This document shows positions 1 to 8,892 of a stretch of 64,000 bases of DNA, one piece after another; positions within the stretch are counted from its first letter, which is position 1, and the number at the start of each line of letters is the position of its first letter. The translations under genes were made by a program, and so were the position numbers. The stretch lies in the NCBI GenBank assembly GCA_964651755.1, contig CAZYZD010000001.1, forward strand, positions 4,874 to 68,873, read 5' to 3'. The DNA is from QNZT01 sp964651755 (GTDB lineage: Bacteria > Campylobacterota > Campylobacteria > Campylobacterales > QNZT01). The notes under the pieces are model-generated. The model did not search any database. It was not told the origin of the DNA and worked only from the letters and a program-made list of their open reading frames with translations.

Positions 1-11
1 GTTTTTTTCAT
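1..11 (-). CDS. start of a gene running off the left edge
   Basis: Only the first three codons (Met-Lys-Lys) are inside the window. They are preceded on the minus strand by a good ribosome binding site (AGGAGAG, five to seven bases before the ATG) and an AT-rich stretch with a TATTAT-like box. A Met-Lys-Lys start often begins a signal peptide, but nothing can be said about the product. Confidence 0.4.
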
Positions 12-90
12 ATTTCTCTCTCCTGATATAATATTTTTCATTATCTATTCTACTCTTTCATAATAAAAAGAACATTAGATTAAATATTAC

Positions 91-672
91 CTAGAGAGGC
101 TTAGGGTTTATAAATATTTCACCTTTAAGAAGTTTATCCCACATTGCACTGTCACTCCATTCTTTTTTAATCTGCTCACTAAAAACTATTTTTTTTAAAT
201 CTATCTCACCCATCACTTTACTATATGCATCTTCTCTGAACCCCTGTGCATATCCGGTATCGGTTTCATGAACTATTATACTATGTACACGAACCTCTTT
301 TTCTCCATTTTGCATTTTTGTCTGTGCCAAAAGTGTATCGATCATCAAAAATATTACACGGCTAAACTGTTCTGCAGAGGGGGAGACAGGTAAACTGATC
401 CATCGTCTGCTGAATTTTTTAATCGCAGCAATATATTCAGCATCATCTTTATCCCAAAATGCAGTAGCATGATCAAATGAATCTATCAACTCTTTAATAG
501 TCGTTTTTGTAAGTCCAAAATCATATACCATTTGCCCCTGATCAAGATAATTTGACTCAAATAAGACCTCAACTTTATAAGAGTGCCCATGAATACTGTA
601 TTTACATCGTTCACTGGTACAACCCCGGACGATATGTGCATTTTCAAATTTAAAGAGTTTTCGGATTATCAT
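91..672 (-). CDS. queD: 6-carboxytetrahydropterin synthase / PTPS family protein (QueD-like)
   Basis: Member of the 6-pyruvoyl-tetrahydropterin synthase family, which in bacteria usually makes 6-carboxytetrahydropterin for queuosine (preQ0) synthesis; a tgt gene for the last step of that pathway lies at 33853-34974. Visible family features are an early zinc-ligand His in FENAH, and the HGH zinc pair near residue 30 preceded by a candidate catalytic Cys (C-x4-HGH; E. coli QueD has C-x3-HGH). At about 193 residues it is longer than E. coli QueD (about 120), as is common in this phylum. I chose the ATG at 672 over an in-frame TTG at 678, because it starts just after the moaA stop. It follows moaA in one transcript. 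The family is clear; the exact reaction is inferred. Confidence 0.85.
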   Translation of the reverse strand: MIIRKLFKFENAHIVRGCTSERCKYSIHGHSYKVEVLFESNYLDQGQMVYDFGLTKTTIKELIDSFDHATAFWDKDDAEYIAAIKKFSRRWISLPVSPSAEQFSRVIFLMIDTLLAQTKMQNGEKEVRVHSIIVHETDTGYAQGFREDAYSKVMGEIDLKKIVFSEQIKKEWSDSAMWDKLLKGEIFINPKPL

Positions 673-674
673 AA

Positions 675-1640
675 TCAACCACCCGTTTCATAAAACGCTC
701 TGTTTGATTTTTCATTTTCTTCACTACTCCAGCGATTCTCTTTTGGTTTATCTTTAAGCACACTTTTCAAAACTTCGACAGCCTTTGAGACATCTCCTTT
801 CTGTACAGCTTCTTTAATACTCATCGCTTCATCAAAATAGAGACACGGAATCAAATAACCTTCTGCCGTCAAACGAATACGGTTACAAGACTCACAAAAA
901 TCATGTTTGTGTGGATCGATCAATCCAAATTTATATCCATCTTCCAGCAAATAGGAGAATGAAGGGCTGCTTCCTTCTCTTCCTACTTTTTTAATAATAT
1001 ATTTCTCTTTGATTTTATCAAGTATCTCTTTCCCCAGCATTCCTTTGATGCTATCATTTGCCATAGCATTTTCCATATACTCTATAAAACGAACTTCAAT
1101 ACCTCTGGCTTTACAATAATCCATAATATCTACAATCTCATGATCATTGATACCTTTCAAAGGAACCATATTTATCTTTACTTTCAAGCCAACCCGAAGA
1201 GCTTCTTCTATACCTTCAAGAACATCTTCCAATACATCCTTCTGCGCAATTTGATGTGCAATTTCTCGATTTAATGAATCGAGAGAAATATTTAAACGCT
1301 TCAATCCTGCATCTTTCAATCTTTTTGCTGTCTGTTTCAGGAGATAACCATTGGTTGTCAATGCAAGATCAACATCAGGATTATGATTGTATATCATAGA
1401 AACAAATTGATCCAGACCTTCTCTAAGTAAAGGCTCTCCCCCCGTAATACGAACCTTGTTTATTCCCTCATCCATTGCAGCTTTGATAAATAAAAAAAGC
1501 TCTTCAAGTGAAAGCAGATTTTCTCTGGGCACCCATGAAAAAGGTTTATCCGGCATACAGTATTGACAGCGAAAATTACACCGCTCTGTCACCGATACCC
1601 GCAAATAATTTACTACTCTGTTATGTCCATCTATTAACAT
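675..1640 (-). CDS. moaA: GTP 3',8-cyclase MoaA (molybdenum cofactor)
   Basis: Radical SAM enzyme that converts GTP to 3',8-cyclo-GTP, the first step of molybdopterin synthesis, in the cytoplasm. The N-terminal SAM cluster motif C-x3-C-x2-C is at Cys21, Cys25 and Cys28, followed by the ITGGEPL motif near residue 65. The second cluster cysteines are near residues 249, 252 and 266 (CESCNRIR followed by IPC). The protein ends in Gly-Gly, the functional tail of MoaA. The length of 321 residues is normal. It is transcribed divergently from the PAS protein at 1716, with 75 bases between, and is followed by the queD-like gene. Molybdopterin would serve enzymes such as nitrate reductase, none of which is in this window. 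Confidence 0.96.
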   Translation of the reverse strand: MLIDGHNRVVNYLRVSVTERCNFRCQYCMPDKPFSWVPRENLLSLEELFLFIKAAMDEGINKVRITGGEPLLREGLDQFVSMIYNHNPDVDLALTTNGYLLKQTAKRLKDAGLKRLNISLDSLNREIAHQIAQKDVLEDVLEGIEEALRVGLKVKINMVPLKGINDHEIVDIMDYCKARGIEVRFIEYMENAMANDSIKGMLGKEILDKIKEKYIIKKVGREGSSPSFSYLLEDGYKFGLIDPHKHDFCESCNRIRLTAEGYLIPCLYFDEAMSIKEAVQKGDVSKAVEVLKSVLKDKPKENRWSSEENEKSNRAFYETGG

Positions 1641-1715
1641 CTTCCCTAACCCCTAAATGTAAATTTCGTTTTGCCGATATTATAGCAAACCAATCCAATA
1701 TTAAAGGAGCATCGT

Positions 1716-2228
1716 ATGAGTGCACCCATACCGAACAACCGTGAACGAATCATGAATAATGATGATTTTATCGTTTCCAAAACAGATACAAAAGGTAAAA
1801 TTACCTATTGTAATGAGATTTTTATGGAGATGGCACAACTTCCAGAATCCGAACTTCTGGGAAAACCCCATAGTATCGTAAGACATCCGGATATGCCCAA
1901 AATAGTATTTAAACTTCTTTGGGATTATATACAACATGGTAAAGAGATATTTGCCTATGTTAAAAATCTTTCCGCTGATGGCAGTTATTACTGGGTTTTT
2001 GCAAATGTTACTCCTTCTTATGACAATAACAACAATATTATTGGCTACTACTCTGTACGCATCAAACCAAATCCCAAAGCACTTGAAGTTATAAAACCGC
2101 TTTATGAAAAGCTAAAAGCGATTGAAAGCGGAGGTGGCATCGCTGCCGCAGAAACATATTTGAATAATTTACTGAAAGAAAAAGGAGTAAGCTATGACGA
2201 GTTTATTATCGCGATCCAAACATCATAA
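1716..2228 (+). CDS. PAS sensor protein, CetB/Aer-like energy taxis
   Basis: A 170-residue cytoplasmic protein that is essentially one PAS domain (about residues 15-125) plus a helical tail. It carries the Aer/CetB-type signature around SIVRHPDMPK and the YYWVFANVTP strand; such PAS domains often bind FAD and sense redox state. There is no membrane segment. AAAGGAG lies seven bases before the ATG. It overlaps the following chemoreceptor gene by 35 bases, so the two are surely made together, like the Campylobacter CetB/CetA pair in which the PAS sensor and the signalling domain are separate proteins. A close paralogue sits at 45163-45684 behind the nos genes. The FAD cofactor and the signal are inference. 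Confidence 0.88.
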   Translation: MSAPIPNNRERIMNNDDFIVSKTDTKGKITYCNEIFMEMAQLPESELLGKPHSIVRHPDMPKIVFKLLWDYIQHGKEIFAYVKNLSADGSYYWVFANVTPSYDNNNNIIGYYSVRIKPNPKALEVIKPLYEKLKAIESGGGIAAAETYLNNLLKEKGVSYDEFIIAIQTS

Positions 2229-3495
2229 TCAATCTACAAACAAGACTGCCCTATTACAAAAAATAAATCAGGTAGTGGAAGAAGCTGCCGCAGGAAACAT
2301 AGAGGTACGTATCACAGGTATTAATCCCAATGATCCGATGGCACGCACTGCATGGAATATCAATAATATGCTCGACCAGGTAGAAGCGACTCTCAGAGGG
2401 ACTGCAAATGCACTCCAAAGAGCTGGCGAAGGAGATACCTACAGAAAAGTATTTTGTCAAGGCTTAAAAGGAACATTTCAACAAAACTGTCAACTCTCTT
2501 CAAAAGCAGTCGATGATGTCATTGAAGCAAATAAAAGTAGACTAAAAAGTGAACTGGCTTTAGAAATTGATAAAATCAGCGGTGGTATTCGTTCAGGTAT
2601 GAATGTTATTCAAGAGGATCTTATGGAAACTATTGAACTGGTAGAAGAGATTACATCTCTCTCTTCGCGCACTGCCGCACAATCTGACTCAAGTATGCAA
2701 GTTACCGCAGAACTTGCCGATAAACTCAATCATCTGGTAGAGTTGATTTCAGGAGTAACTGATGCTGCGAATTCTCTTAATGAAAGGACTGGAGAGATTA
2801 CCTCTGTTGTAAATCTTATCAAAGATATTGCAGACCAGACCAATCTGCTCGCACTCAATGCAGCAATTGAAGCAGCAAGAGCGGGAGAACACGGACGTGG
2901 TTTTGCCGTCGTAGCGGATGAAGTACGAAAACTGGCAGAAAGAACCCAAAAAGCTACAGCTGAAATTGCGATAACTGTTCAAACACTTCAGCAAGAAACT
3001 ATGGATATACAATCTAGTGTAGAACAAGTCAATGAAATTGCAACTACTTCCGGTGAAACAGTTGACTCTTTCCAGGCAACACTCACTGAGTTTAATCATG
3101 ATGCAAATACAACAGCTCAAAATGCAGAAAATGTTAAACGTAAAAGTTTTACAACATCGGTAAAAGCTGATCACATTATTTATAAAGCAAACATCTACAA
3201 TACAGTTTTATACGATGATGGAAATAAAAGTCCACGTATCTCACATAATGACTGCAGATTTGGAAAATGGTATAACAATGAAGGTAAAAAGATGTTCGGA
3301 AATCTGCAAACATTTAAAACCATTGACAATACACATTCAAAAGTACATAACAGTGCAAATAAAAATATTATGATTACAGATAAACCAATTAGTAAAGATG
3401 TTATTCCTGCACTTTTAGATAATTTCAAAGAGATGGAAGAAGCGAGTGATACACTCTTTAAACAACTTGATCAACTCAGCAGTGAAGCGAATTAA
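2194..3495 (+). CDS. soluble methyl-accepting chemotaxis protein with C-terminal CZB zinc domain
   Basis: A 433-residue chemoreceptor with no membrane segment. It has an N-terminal HAMP-like or coiled-coil part (about residues 15-100), then the MCP signalling hairpin, with the conserved tip around DQTNLLALNAAIEAARAGE and GFAVVADEVRKLAERT (about residues 205-255). The C-terminal chemoreceptor zinc-binding (CZB) domain shows the His, Cys-x2-GxWY and HxxVH ligand pattern (about residues 325-395). Start: AAGGAG stands seven bases before the ATG at 2194, inside the end of the PAS gene, which makes the 35-base overlap credible. With the PAS partner it should feed redox or zinc/hypochlorite-type signals to CheA. 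The partner relation is inferred from the overlap and the CetA/CetB precedent. Confidence 0.9.
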   Translation: MTSLLSRSKHHNQSTNKTALLQKINQVVEEAAAGNIEVRITGINPNDPMARTAWNINNMLDQVEATLRGTANALQRAGEGDTYRKVFCQGLKGTFQQNCQLSSKAVDDVIEANKSRLKSELALEIDKISGGIRSGMNVIQEDLMETIELVEEITSLSSRTAAQSDSSMQVTAELADKLNHLVELISGVTDAANSLNERTGEITSVVNLIKDIADQTNLLALNAAIEAARAGEHGRGFAVVADEVRKLAERTQKATAEIAITVQTLQQETMDIQSSVEQVNEIATTSGETVDSFQATLTEFNHDANTTAQNAENVKRKSFTTSVKADHIIYKANIYNTVLYDDGNKSPRISHNDCRFGKWYNNEGKKMFGNLQTFKTIDNTHSKVHNSANKNIMITDKPISKDVIPALLDNFKEMEEASDTLFKQLDQLSSEAN

Positions 3496-4202
3496 TGTAA
3501 AAGATGCATAGGAGCAAAAAGCTTATGCGCTTTTGAATCCGTAATAAATGAAATGTTATAAGGATGAGGCAGAAAATGTTTTGTAAAATATTTTGCCTCA
3601 TCCAGTTTTTCTACCTCTTCAGCGATCTTTCCAAATAAAATAAGTTCAATATCTTTTTTTTCTTTATACAGTTCAGCGAGAAAACTTCGGATAAATCCCC
3701 TCCATGCTTTTATATGTTTTTTACTTTCTTCTTTTGTACTGAAAACCAGAGCCATATTTAAAAGCAATACACCGTTTTTTTCAAAATTTTCTCTAAGCTG
3801 GTGAATAGTTTGGATATATCTTGACATATCTATCCGGGAGAGTGCAGCTTTGGAAAAGTCCTCATCCAGTTCACCTTCACATAAAAGTAACATTTTGACA
3901 AAATTCCGTAAACTTGTCGCACGATTAACCTCTTTTGACAAACCGGAAGAAGAAAATATTGACTGAACTTTCCCGTCAATAAAAGCATATCCGATAGCAC
4001 TCTCTTGCCTGGGATATGGATCCTGTCCAAAAAGAATATATTGTGTTTTTTCCAACGACAACGTTTTAAAAGCATTTAAAAAGTTATTTTTATCCGGGAA
4101 ATATCCATTATTGTTTTGTAAATAATTCAGATACTCCGGTTCAAAAGCATCAAAGGCTTTTTGCAGTATCCCCTGCCAGGATTTATCTATATTTTCTATC
4201 AT
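3492..4202 (-). CDS. uracil-DNA glycosylase family protein
   Basis: Base-excision repair glycosylase family. Motif 1 is present as GQDPYP (Asp61 would activate water), as in family 1 Ung. The later motif is HPYNIS near residue 212 rather than the usual HPSPLS, so this is a divergent member. The intermediate LLLNMALVF segment matches the uracil-pocket strand (LLLN). Length 236 is normal. Its ATG overlaps the stop of the upstream coiled-coil gene (ATGA), so it is the last gene of a four-gene minus-strand operon with the prenyltransferase. Its stop overlaps the convergent chemoreceptor stop by four bases. Uracil specificity is likely but not proven. Confidence 0.82.
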   Translation of the reverse strand: MIENIDKSWQGILQKAFDAFEPEYLNYLQNNNGYFPDKNNFLNAFKTLSLEKTQYILFGQDPYPRQESAIGYAFIDGKVQSIFSSSGLSKEVNRATSLRNFVKMLLLCEGELDEDFSKAALSRIDMSRYIQTIHQLRENFEKNGVLLLNMALVFSTKEESKKHIKAWRGFIRSFLAELYKEKKDIELILFGKIAEEVEKLDEAKYFTKHFLPHPYNISFITDSKAHKLFAPMHLLH

Positions 4203-4714
4203 TTGAGATTGGCAATCTTTAAAATAAGCTCTACTTCACCCAGAGGTGTACGTTCGCGTTTTGCAATTTCCTCTGCACTATAACCATTTTTATACAATTC
4301 TATAATCGCTTTTTCATTGATCAGCTTGCTTGTAGCAGAGATTGAACTGAGTTTATTATTTTCTTCAATTTTATTGATACGTTCATTTAGACTGTCATTG
4401 ATACGTTTCATCTCCATTTCCATCTGCTTGATAGCACGAATCGCTTTTAAAAGAGGATCACTAAGGTCGTTTAGCTTCTGATTTAAACTGGTTTCAAGCG
4501 CTTCAAGTTCCTGTGCAAAATCAGGTAACGTTTCAAGTCCCTCAGGTATGGAAGTTACTTTACGCTCCATATTGTGTACACGGCTATTCAGTTCATCGAT
4601 AGCACGTTCATAGGCACTCAGCTGTCTTGTCACAGCCTGATCACGCATATAAAAATAGGCAATTAACAGCCCAAGAATCAGTAAAAATCCGACAAACACA
4701 AAAATCTCAACCAT
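4199..4714 (-). CDS. single-pass membrane coiled-coil protein, unknown function
   Basis: A protein of about 171 residues that I cannot assign to a pathway. It has an N-terminal transmembrane helix (about residues 4-24, VEIFVFVGFLLILGLLIAYF), then a long charged coiled coil (about residues 28-125), and a C-terminal helix-turn-helix-like segment (GYSAEEIAKRERTPLGEVELIL) that resembles the small tails seen on DUF6115-type proteins. A GTG (4717) directly precedes the ATG chosen here at 4714. It overlaps the upstream gene by eight bases and the downstream glycosylase gene by ATGA, so the three are translationally coupled. A membrane-tethered regulatory or scaffolding role is only a guess. Confidence 0.75.
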   Translation of the reverse strand: MVEIFVFVGFLLILGLLIAYFYMRDQAVTRQLSAYERAIDELNSRVHNMERKVTSIPEGLETLPDFAQELEALETSLNQKLNDLSDPLLKAIRAIKQMEMEMKRINDSLNERINKIEENNKLSSISATSKLINEKAIIELYKNGYSAEEIAKRERTPLGEVELILKIANLK

Positions 4715-5243
4715 CACTTTTACCTTTTTTCAATTCACGGATCATCACACGCTCTTTTGCTACAACATATGCATTCCAGTCTTTCATGTCTTTATCATGC
4801 ATTAAAATAATTTCCGCAATATTTGCATCAATACCTTTTAAATAAACAGCCATTTCACGTTTTGGAAAAATAGGCATTTCTATACGTGCATAATACTCTT
4901 TTCCCGGTATAAAAAGAGGTTTTTCTATTCGGAAATACTCAAACCCGATTTCTAAAATATCTGTTGTATGCGCCAAAGTCAAAAGCTTTTTTTCTTCATT
5001 TTTTACCAAAGCTGTAAGCTCGTCAACCTTTTTATGCAACTCCACTAGAAGATTAAGCAAAACCTCATCAGTCTCTTTCGTCTCACCTCGCGCCTTTGCT
5101 ATCTTCAGCCATTGCCCAATTGCATCTTCCTCATACTCTGAAAGAGAAGTATACTCACGACGAAACATTTCACTATTTTCATCATTTAATGTTTCGAAAT
5201 GGATCGTTAGTACTGCGGGAACAAAACGGATATCATTCATCAA
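4707..5243 (-). CDS. conserved hypothetical protein, possible non-canonical PilZ-like domain
   Basis: A soluble 178-residue protein. The first half is helical and charged, with a coiled-coil-like segment (about residues 60-90). The second half (about residues 90-170) is beta-rich, with a pattern that loosely recalls atypical PilZ domains: IGFEYFRIEKPLFIPGKEYY, then IEMPIFPKREMAVYLKGI. The RxxxR and D/NxSxxG residues that bind cyclic-di-GMP in canonical PilZ are not evident, so any ligand is doubtful. It starts five bases after the prenyltransferase stop and overlaps the coiled-coil membrane gene. Its steady place in this operon suggests a linked role, which I cannot name. Confidence 0.7.
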   Translation of the reverse strand: MMNDIRFVPAVLTIHFETLNDENSEMFRREYTSLSEYEEDAIGQWLKIAKARGETKETDEVLLNLLVELHKKVDELTALVKNEEKKLLTLAHTTDILEIGFEYFRIEKPLFIPGKEYYARIEMPIFPKREMAVYLKGIDANIAEIILMHDKDMKDWNAYVVAKERVMIRELKKGKSDG

Positions 5244-5248
5244 AGCAC

Positions 5249-6118
5249 CTATATATTGTCCAAAATTACAAAGACTAAAAACATTATACCAAGATAACCA
5301 TTAAGGGTAAAAAATGCTTTATCAATTTTAGAAAAATCTTTGTTTACAATACGATGTTCCATATATAAAATAACTGCAGAAAGCCCGACAGCCACGTATG
5401 TAAGCCATCCGGAGCCTGATTCAACAGCAAAAAAAAGCCAGAAAAGAATAGTTAACCCATGAAAAATTTTAGACAAAAAAAGTGTACATTCTGCCCCATA
5501 CACTGAAGGGATAGAATGAAGTTTTACTTTTTTATCGTATTCCATATCCTGAAGTGAATATAAAAGATCAAATCCTGCGACCCAAAACATAACACCGATT
5601 GAAAGCATAACTGACCACATCGTTATCTCTGCTTTTACCGCTACTACCCCGGCTATAGGAGCCAATCCCAGAGAGAGTCCTAAAACAAGATGGGCTGCAG
5701 GAGACACCCTTTTCATCAGAGAATATCCACCCAAAATAATCAAAATAGGAAAAGAGAGCCAAAATGCCAGAGAGTTTATAAAATATGCAGTTACTACAAA
5801 TACCACAGCATTTCCAATAGTAAAAAAGAGAATAGTCTCTTTTTTCAAACGACCATCTACACTGGGACGATTAGCAGTTCGCGGGTTGGCTTTGTCAATA
5901 TCGATATCTGCATAACGGTTAAAACCCATTGCAAAATTCCGTGCACTTACCGCAGCAAGAATACCAAGCAGGAAAAGCGACCAGCCAAACCAGCCGCCCG
6001 CTGCAACAATCATTGCGATAAAAATAAAAGGGAGTGAGAAGATAGAGTGCTTAAACATGACTAACTCATTCAAATCATGTAATATTTTTCGTATCTTATC
6101 CAAGTAAACCCCTTTCAT
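5249..6118 (-). CDS. mqnP: UbiA-family prenyltransferase, probably MqnP of the futalosine menaquinone pathway
   Basis: Integral membrane aromatic prenyltransferase (289 residues, about eight hydrophobic helices). Both aspartate-rich motifs are visible: NRYADIDID (about residues 67-75) and YSLQDMEYD (about 187-195), which hold the magnesium-diphosphate of the prenyl donor. Campylobacterota make menaquinone by the futalosine route and have no ubiquinone, so the family member annotated ubiA in these organisms is best read as MqnP. It is the first gene of a minus-strand operon. No strong ribosome binding site precedes the ATG. The substrate is inferred from the phylum, not from residues. Confidence 0.85.
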   Translation of the reverse strand: MKGVYLDKIRKILHDLNELVMFKHSIFSLPFIFIAMIVAAGGWFGWSLFLLGILAAVSARNFAMGFNRYADIDIDKANPRTANRPSVDGRLKKETILFFTIGNAVVFVVTAYFINSLAFWLSFPILIILGGYSLMKRVSPAAHLVLGLSLGLAPIAGVVAVKAEITMWSVMLSIGVMFWVAGFDLLYSLQDMEYDKKVKLHSIPSVYGAECTLFLSKIFHGLTILFWLFFAVESGSGWLTYVAVGLSAVILYMEHRIVNKDFSKIDKAFFTLNGYLGIMFLVFVILDNI

Positions 6119-6254
6119 AAATAATTTTACATTTTATAATAAAAGTCATTAAAAGTATAACTCCGACAAACAGAATCAAATATATTGAATATGATAATTT
6201 CATTCTATTTTATAAAAAAATGTTAAAATACTACACGAAAAATAAGGAGCTATA

Positions 6255-7901
6255 ATGCACGCAAAAGCAGGAGAAAAAGCACCCGCAGCACTTTTGGAAA
6301 ACATCCCGACTCTCATTGCAAATTATTATAATCTGATTCCGGATAGTAACAAGCCGGAAGAAAAAGTTTCATTTGGTACTTCAGGACACAGAGGCAATGC
6401 CAACAGAAAAAGTTTTAATGAAGCCCATATTATTGCTATTACACAAGCATTGTGTGATTACCGGAAAGAGCATCACATAACAGGTCCAATCTATATGGGT
6501 AAAGATACACATGCACTCTCCACACCGGCACAAATGACTGCTATCAGAGTTCTGGCTACCAATAAGATACAAACATACATTGCCAAAGATGATGAATACA
6601 CCCCTACCCCGCTTGTATCTTTTGCTATCTTGCAACACAATGCAAAAGATGACCAAAATACAAGTGACGGTATAGTTATCACTCCCTCACACAACCCTCC
6701 GTCAGACGGTGGATTCAAATATAATCCACCCAACGGAGGTCCGGCAGATACAAACGTTACAAACTGGATTGAGAAACGGGCTAATGAACTTCTTCAGAAT
6801 AAAAAAAGACCAGAGCTTCTCTCTTATGAAGAATCTATAAAAAGCGGATATATAGAAGAGTATGATTTTATTACACCATATGTCGAAGCTTTACCGCAAA
6901 TTGTAAATATCGAAGCAATCCGAAGAGCAGGCATAAAAATCGGCGTTGATCCAATGGGAGGCGCAAGCATTGGTGTCTATAAAAAAATTCAGGAACTCCA
7001 TCAACTCAACATAACCATCGTCAACCCTTATGTTGATCCAACCTTCTCTTTTATGACACTTGATCACGACGGTAAAATCCGTATGGACTGTTCTTCCCCT
7101 TATGCCATGGCTTCTCTTATCGATCTTAAAAATAATTATGACATAGCATTTGGCAATGATCCTGACGCTGACAGGCATGGTATCGTAACCAAAAGTCATG
7201 GTCTTTTAAATCCGAACCATTATCTCAGTGTGGCTATCAAATATCTCTTTAAAAACAGACCGGAATGGGATGAAGATCTGAAAATCGGAAAAACACTGGT
7301 TTCCAGTGCAATGATTGACAGAATAGCCAATGCATTAAACAGAAAGGTCTACGAAGTTCCGGTAGGTTTTAAATGGTTTTCACTGGGATTATTTAATGCA
7401 GAACTCGGATTTGGGGGTGAAGAGAGTGCGGGCGCTTCTTTTCTGCGTTTTGATGGAAGTACCTGGACAACGGATAAAGACGGTATTATTCTCAATTTAC
7501 TTGCTGCGGAAATTTTGGCAATTACAGAAGAAGATCCGGGAGAAATTTATCGAAAACTGGAAGAGAAGTTCGGTACTTCCTATTATCAGCGAATTGATGC
7601 CCCTGCAACACCACAGGAGAAGGCAAAAATAAAAGCACTCCAACCTGAAGATATTACTGTTGATAAACTTGGAGGAGAAAAGATTGAAGCAATTTTCACA
7701 AAGGCTCCAGGCAATCATCAGGATATCGGAGGAATAAAAGCTACTGCCAAAAGCGGATGGATTGCTATTCGTCCTTCAGGAACAGAAGATATTTATAAAA
7801 TCTATGCAGAAAGTTTCAAATCCTGGGAACATCTTCAACTACTTCTGGAAGATGCAGCTCAACTTATTGCAGATACAATATCCAAATCTGAATCCGAATA
7901 A
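6255..7901 (+). CDS. pgm: phosphoglucomutase (alpha-D-glucose-specific)
   Basis: Cytosolic enzyme that interconverts glucose-1-phosphate and glucose-6-phosphate, supplying sugar nucleotides for the polysaccharide locus downstream. All four family motifs are present: the phosphoserine loop TPSHNPP (about residue 142), the metal loop DPDADRHG (about 304), the sugar-binding loop GGEESAG (about 388) and the phosphate-binding RPSGTED (about 506). Length 548 and the early FGTSGHRG match the Pgm rather than the GlmM or ManB type. The ribosome binding site AAGGAG is six bases before the ATG. Its stop nearly meets the convergent deacetylase gene. Confidence 0.96.
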   Translation: MHAKAGEKAPAALLENIPTLIANYYNLIPDSNKPEEKVSFGTSGHRGNANRKSFNEAHIIAITQALCDYRKEHHITGPIYMGKDTHALSTPAQMTAIRVLATNKIQTYIAKDDEYTPTPLVSFAILQHNAKDDQNTSDGIVITPSHNPPSDGGFKYNPPNGGPADTNVTNWIEKRANELLQNKKRPELLSYEESIKSGYIEEYDFITPYVEALPQIVNIEAIRRAGIKIGVDPMGGASIGVYKKIQELHQLNITIVNPYVDPTFSFMTLDHDGKIRMDCSSPYAMASLIDLKNNYDIAFGNDPDADRHGIVTKSHGLLNPNHYLSVAIKYLFKNRPEWDEDLKIGKTLVSSAMIDRIANALNRKVYEVPVGFKWFSLGLFNAELGFGGEESAGASFLRFDGSTWTTDKDGIILNLLAAEILAITEEDPGEIYRKLEEKFGTSYYQRIDAPATPQEKAKIKALQPEDITVDKLGGEKIEAIFTKAPGNHQDIGGIKATAKSGWIAIRPSGTEDIYKIYAESFKSWEHLQLLLEDAAQLIADTISKSESE

Positions 7902-7902
7902 A

Positions 7903-8892
7903 TTATTGCCGGAATTTTCCGGCGATCTCCTGCATATGTAAAGATTCCATCCCATATTGTCTGGATAAAGTTTTATAATGACAAAGTATCTGTTCTAAAA
8001 AGAGGATATTTTGATGAGTATCTTTTCCAAAATTGTGTGGATGCCACCAAAGATGAAAAATTTCCCCTTTTTGCGCAGCATATGTCATGCTTTTTTTGAT
8101 TCTGCGTAATTTCAAGAAATCCAAAAAAGAGATTTTTGCTGAAAAAGGGCGTAGAAATCTACTGGAAGGGATATTCAACACTCCATTTTTTTGTTTTAAC
8201 TTATCTATAGCCACAGTATGGTGTCCACTGATATTGATATAACTATCCAGCAACTTCAAAGCTCGGCGAAAAAGAATCCTTCCGTTCCAGTCACTTTCCT
8301 GATATATCCAGTGGGGTTCATTTCCTCGATATGCGATAATACCATTTTCAGCCAAAACGGGTAAATATGCCTCATTACACTGATTTCTGGGAAAAACAAG
8401 ACTGCTACACTGGATACCTGCCTTTAAAAAAGCTGTCTTTTGTGCCAAAGATATATCTTCCTGAAACTCCTCTATACTTTGCCCCTCTTCCAGGCAGTAG
8501 TAATGTGAAAAAGTATGTGTTGCAAGTTCCTGAAATGGTGTATTGATTATTTTGGAAATCAAATCGGGTGCGAAATGATAAGAATTGTATAAACTTTTAC
8601 TCTTTTTTATATAATCATAGAGATTAAAAGCGTTATTGTTATAAGCTGGTTTTTTGATAGGAAGATTTTTTTTTAATTCTTCCTCATTCCTGAAAAAAAG
8701 GAATCCTACTATTGCCCATGTTACATGAATATGATACTTTTCAAAAAGAGCAAGCATTTCATTTACTGCGGTTGAAGTACCTTCAAGATTATCCCGGTAA
8801 GCTTCGATTGTAACAACATCACGCATACCCCAATATAACTCAAAATCAAGCGAAATTGTAAAAATACCCCGCTTCTTCTGACTATCTGCCAT
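7903..8892 (-). CDS. polysaccharide deacetylase family protein (NodB-like)
   Basis: A NodB-homology carbohydrate esterase of about 329 residues. Motif 1 appears as TISLDFELYW (catalytic Asp and metal Asp positions), motif 2 as ATHTFSHYYC (two metal-binding His), and a late HLWWHPHNF probably supplies the C-terminal His. Such enzymes remove acetyl groups from N-acetylated sugars. No signal peptide is evident, so it may act on a precursor at the cytoplasmic face. I chose the ATG at 8892. An in-frame TTG at 8934 would add 14 residues and increase the overlap with the upstream unknown gene from 11 to 53 bases. It is the last gene of a minus-strand group of polysaccharide genes. Confidence 0.85.
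   Translation of the reverse strand: MADSQKKRGIFTISLDFELYWGMRDVVTIEAYRDNLEGTSTAVNEMLALFEKYHIHVTWAIVGFLFFRNEEELKKNLPIKKPAYNNNAFNLYDYIKKSKSLYNSYHFAPDLISKIINTPFQELATHTFSHYYCLEEGQSIEEFQEDISLAQKTAFLKAGIQCSSLVFPRNQCNEAYLPVLAENGIIAYRGNEPHWIYQESDWNGRILFRRALKLLDSYINISGHHTVAIDKLKQKNGVLNIPSSRFLRPFSAKISFLDFLKLRRIKKSMTYAAQKGEIFHLWWHPHNFGKDTHQNILFLEQILCHYKTLSRQYGMESLHMQEIAGKFRQ
7908..7923. terminator. GC-rich hairpin between convergent pgm and deacetylase genes
   Basis: A perfect inverted repeat GCCGGAA / TTCCGGC around a two-base centre just after the pgm stop, inside the last codons of the opposite gene. It is the only GC-rich palindrome at this convergent junction and could stop pgm transcription, but no T-run follows it. 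Confidence 0.35.

Noticed and set aside
2749..3174. Long antisense frame opposite the chemoreceptor
   Set aside because: It lies wholly opposite conserved MCP codons, has a Cys/Phe-rich composition typical of a shadow frame and has no ribosome binding site.
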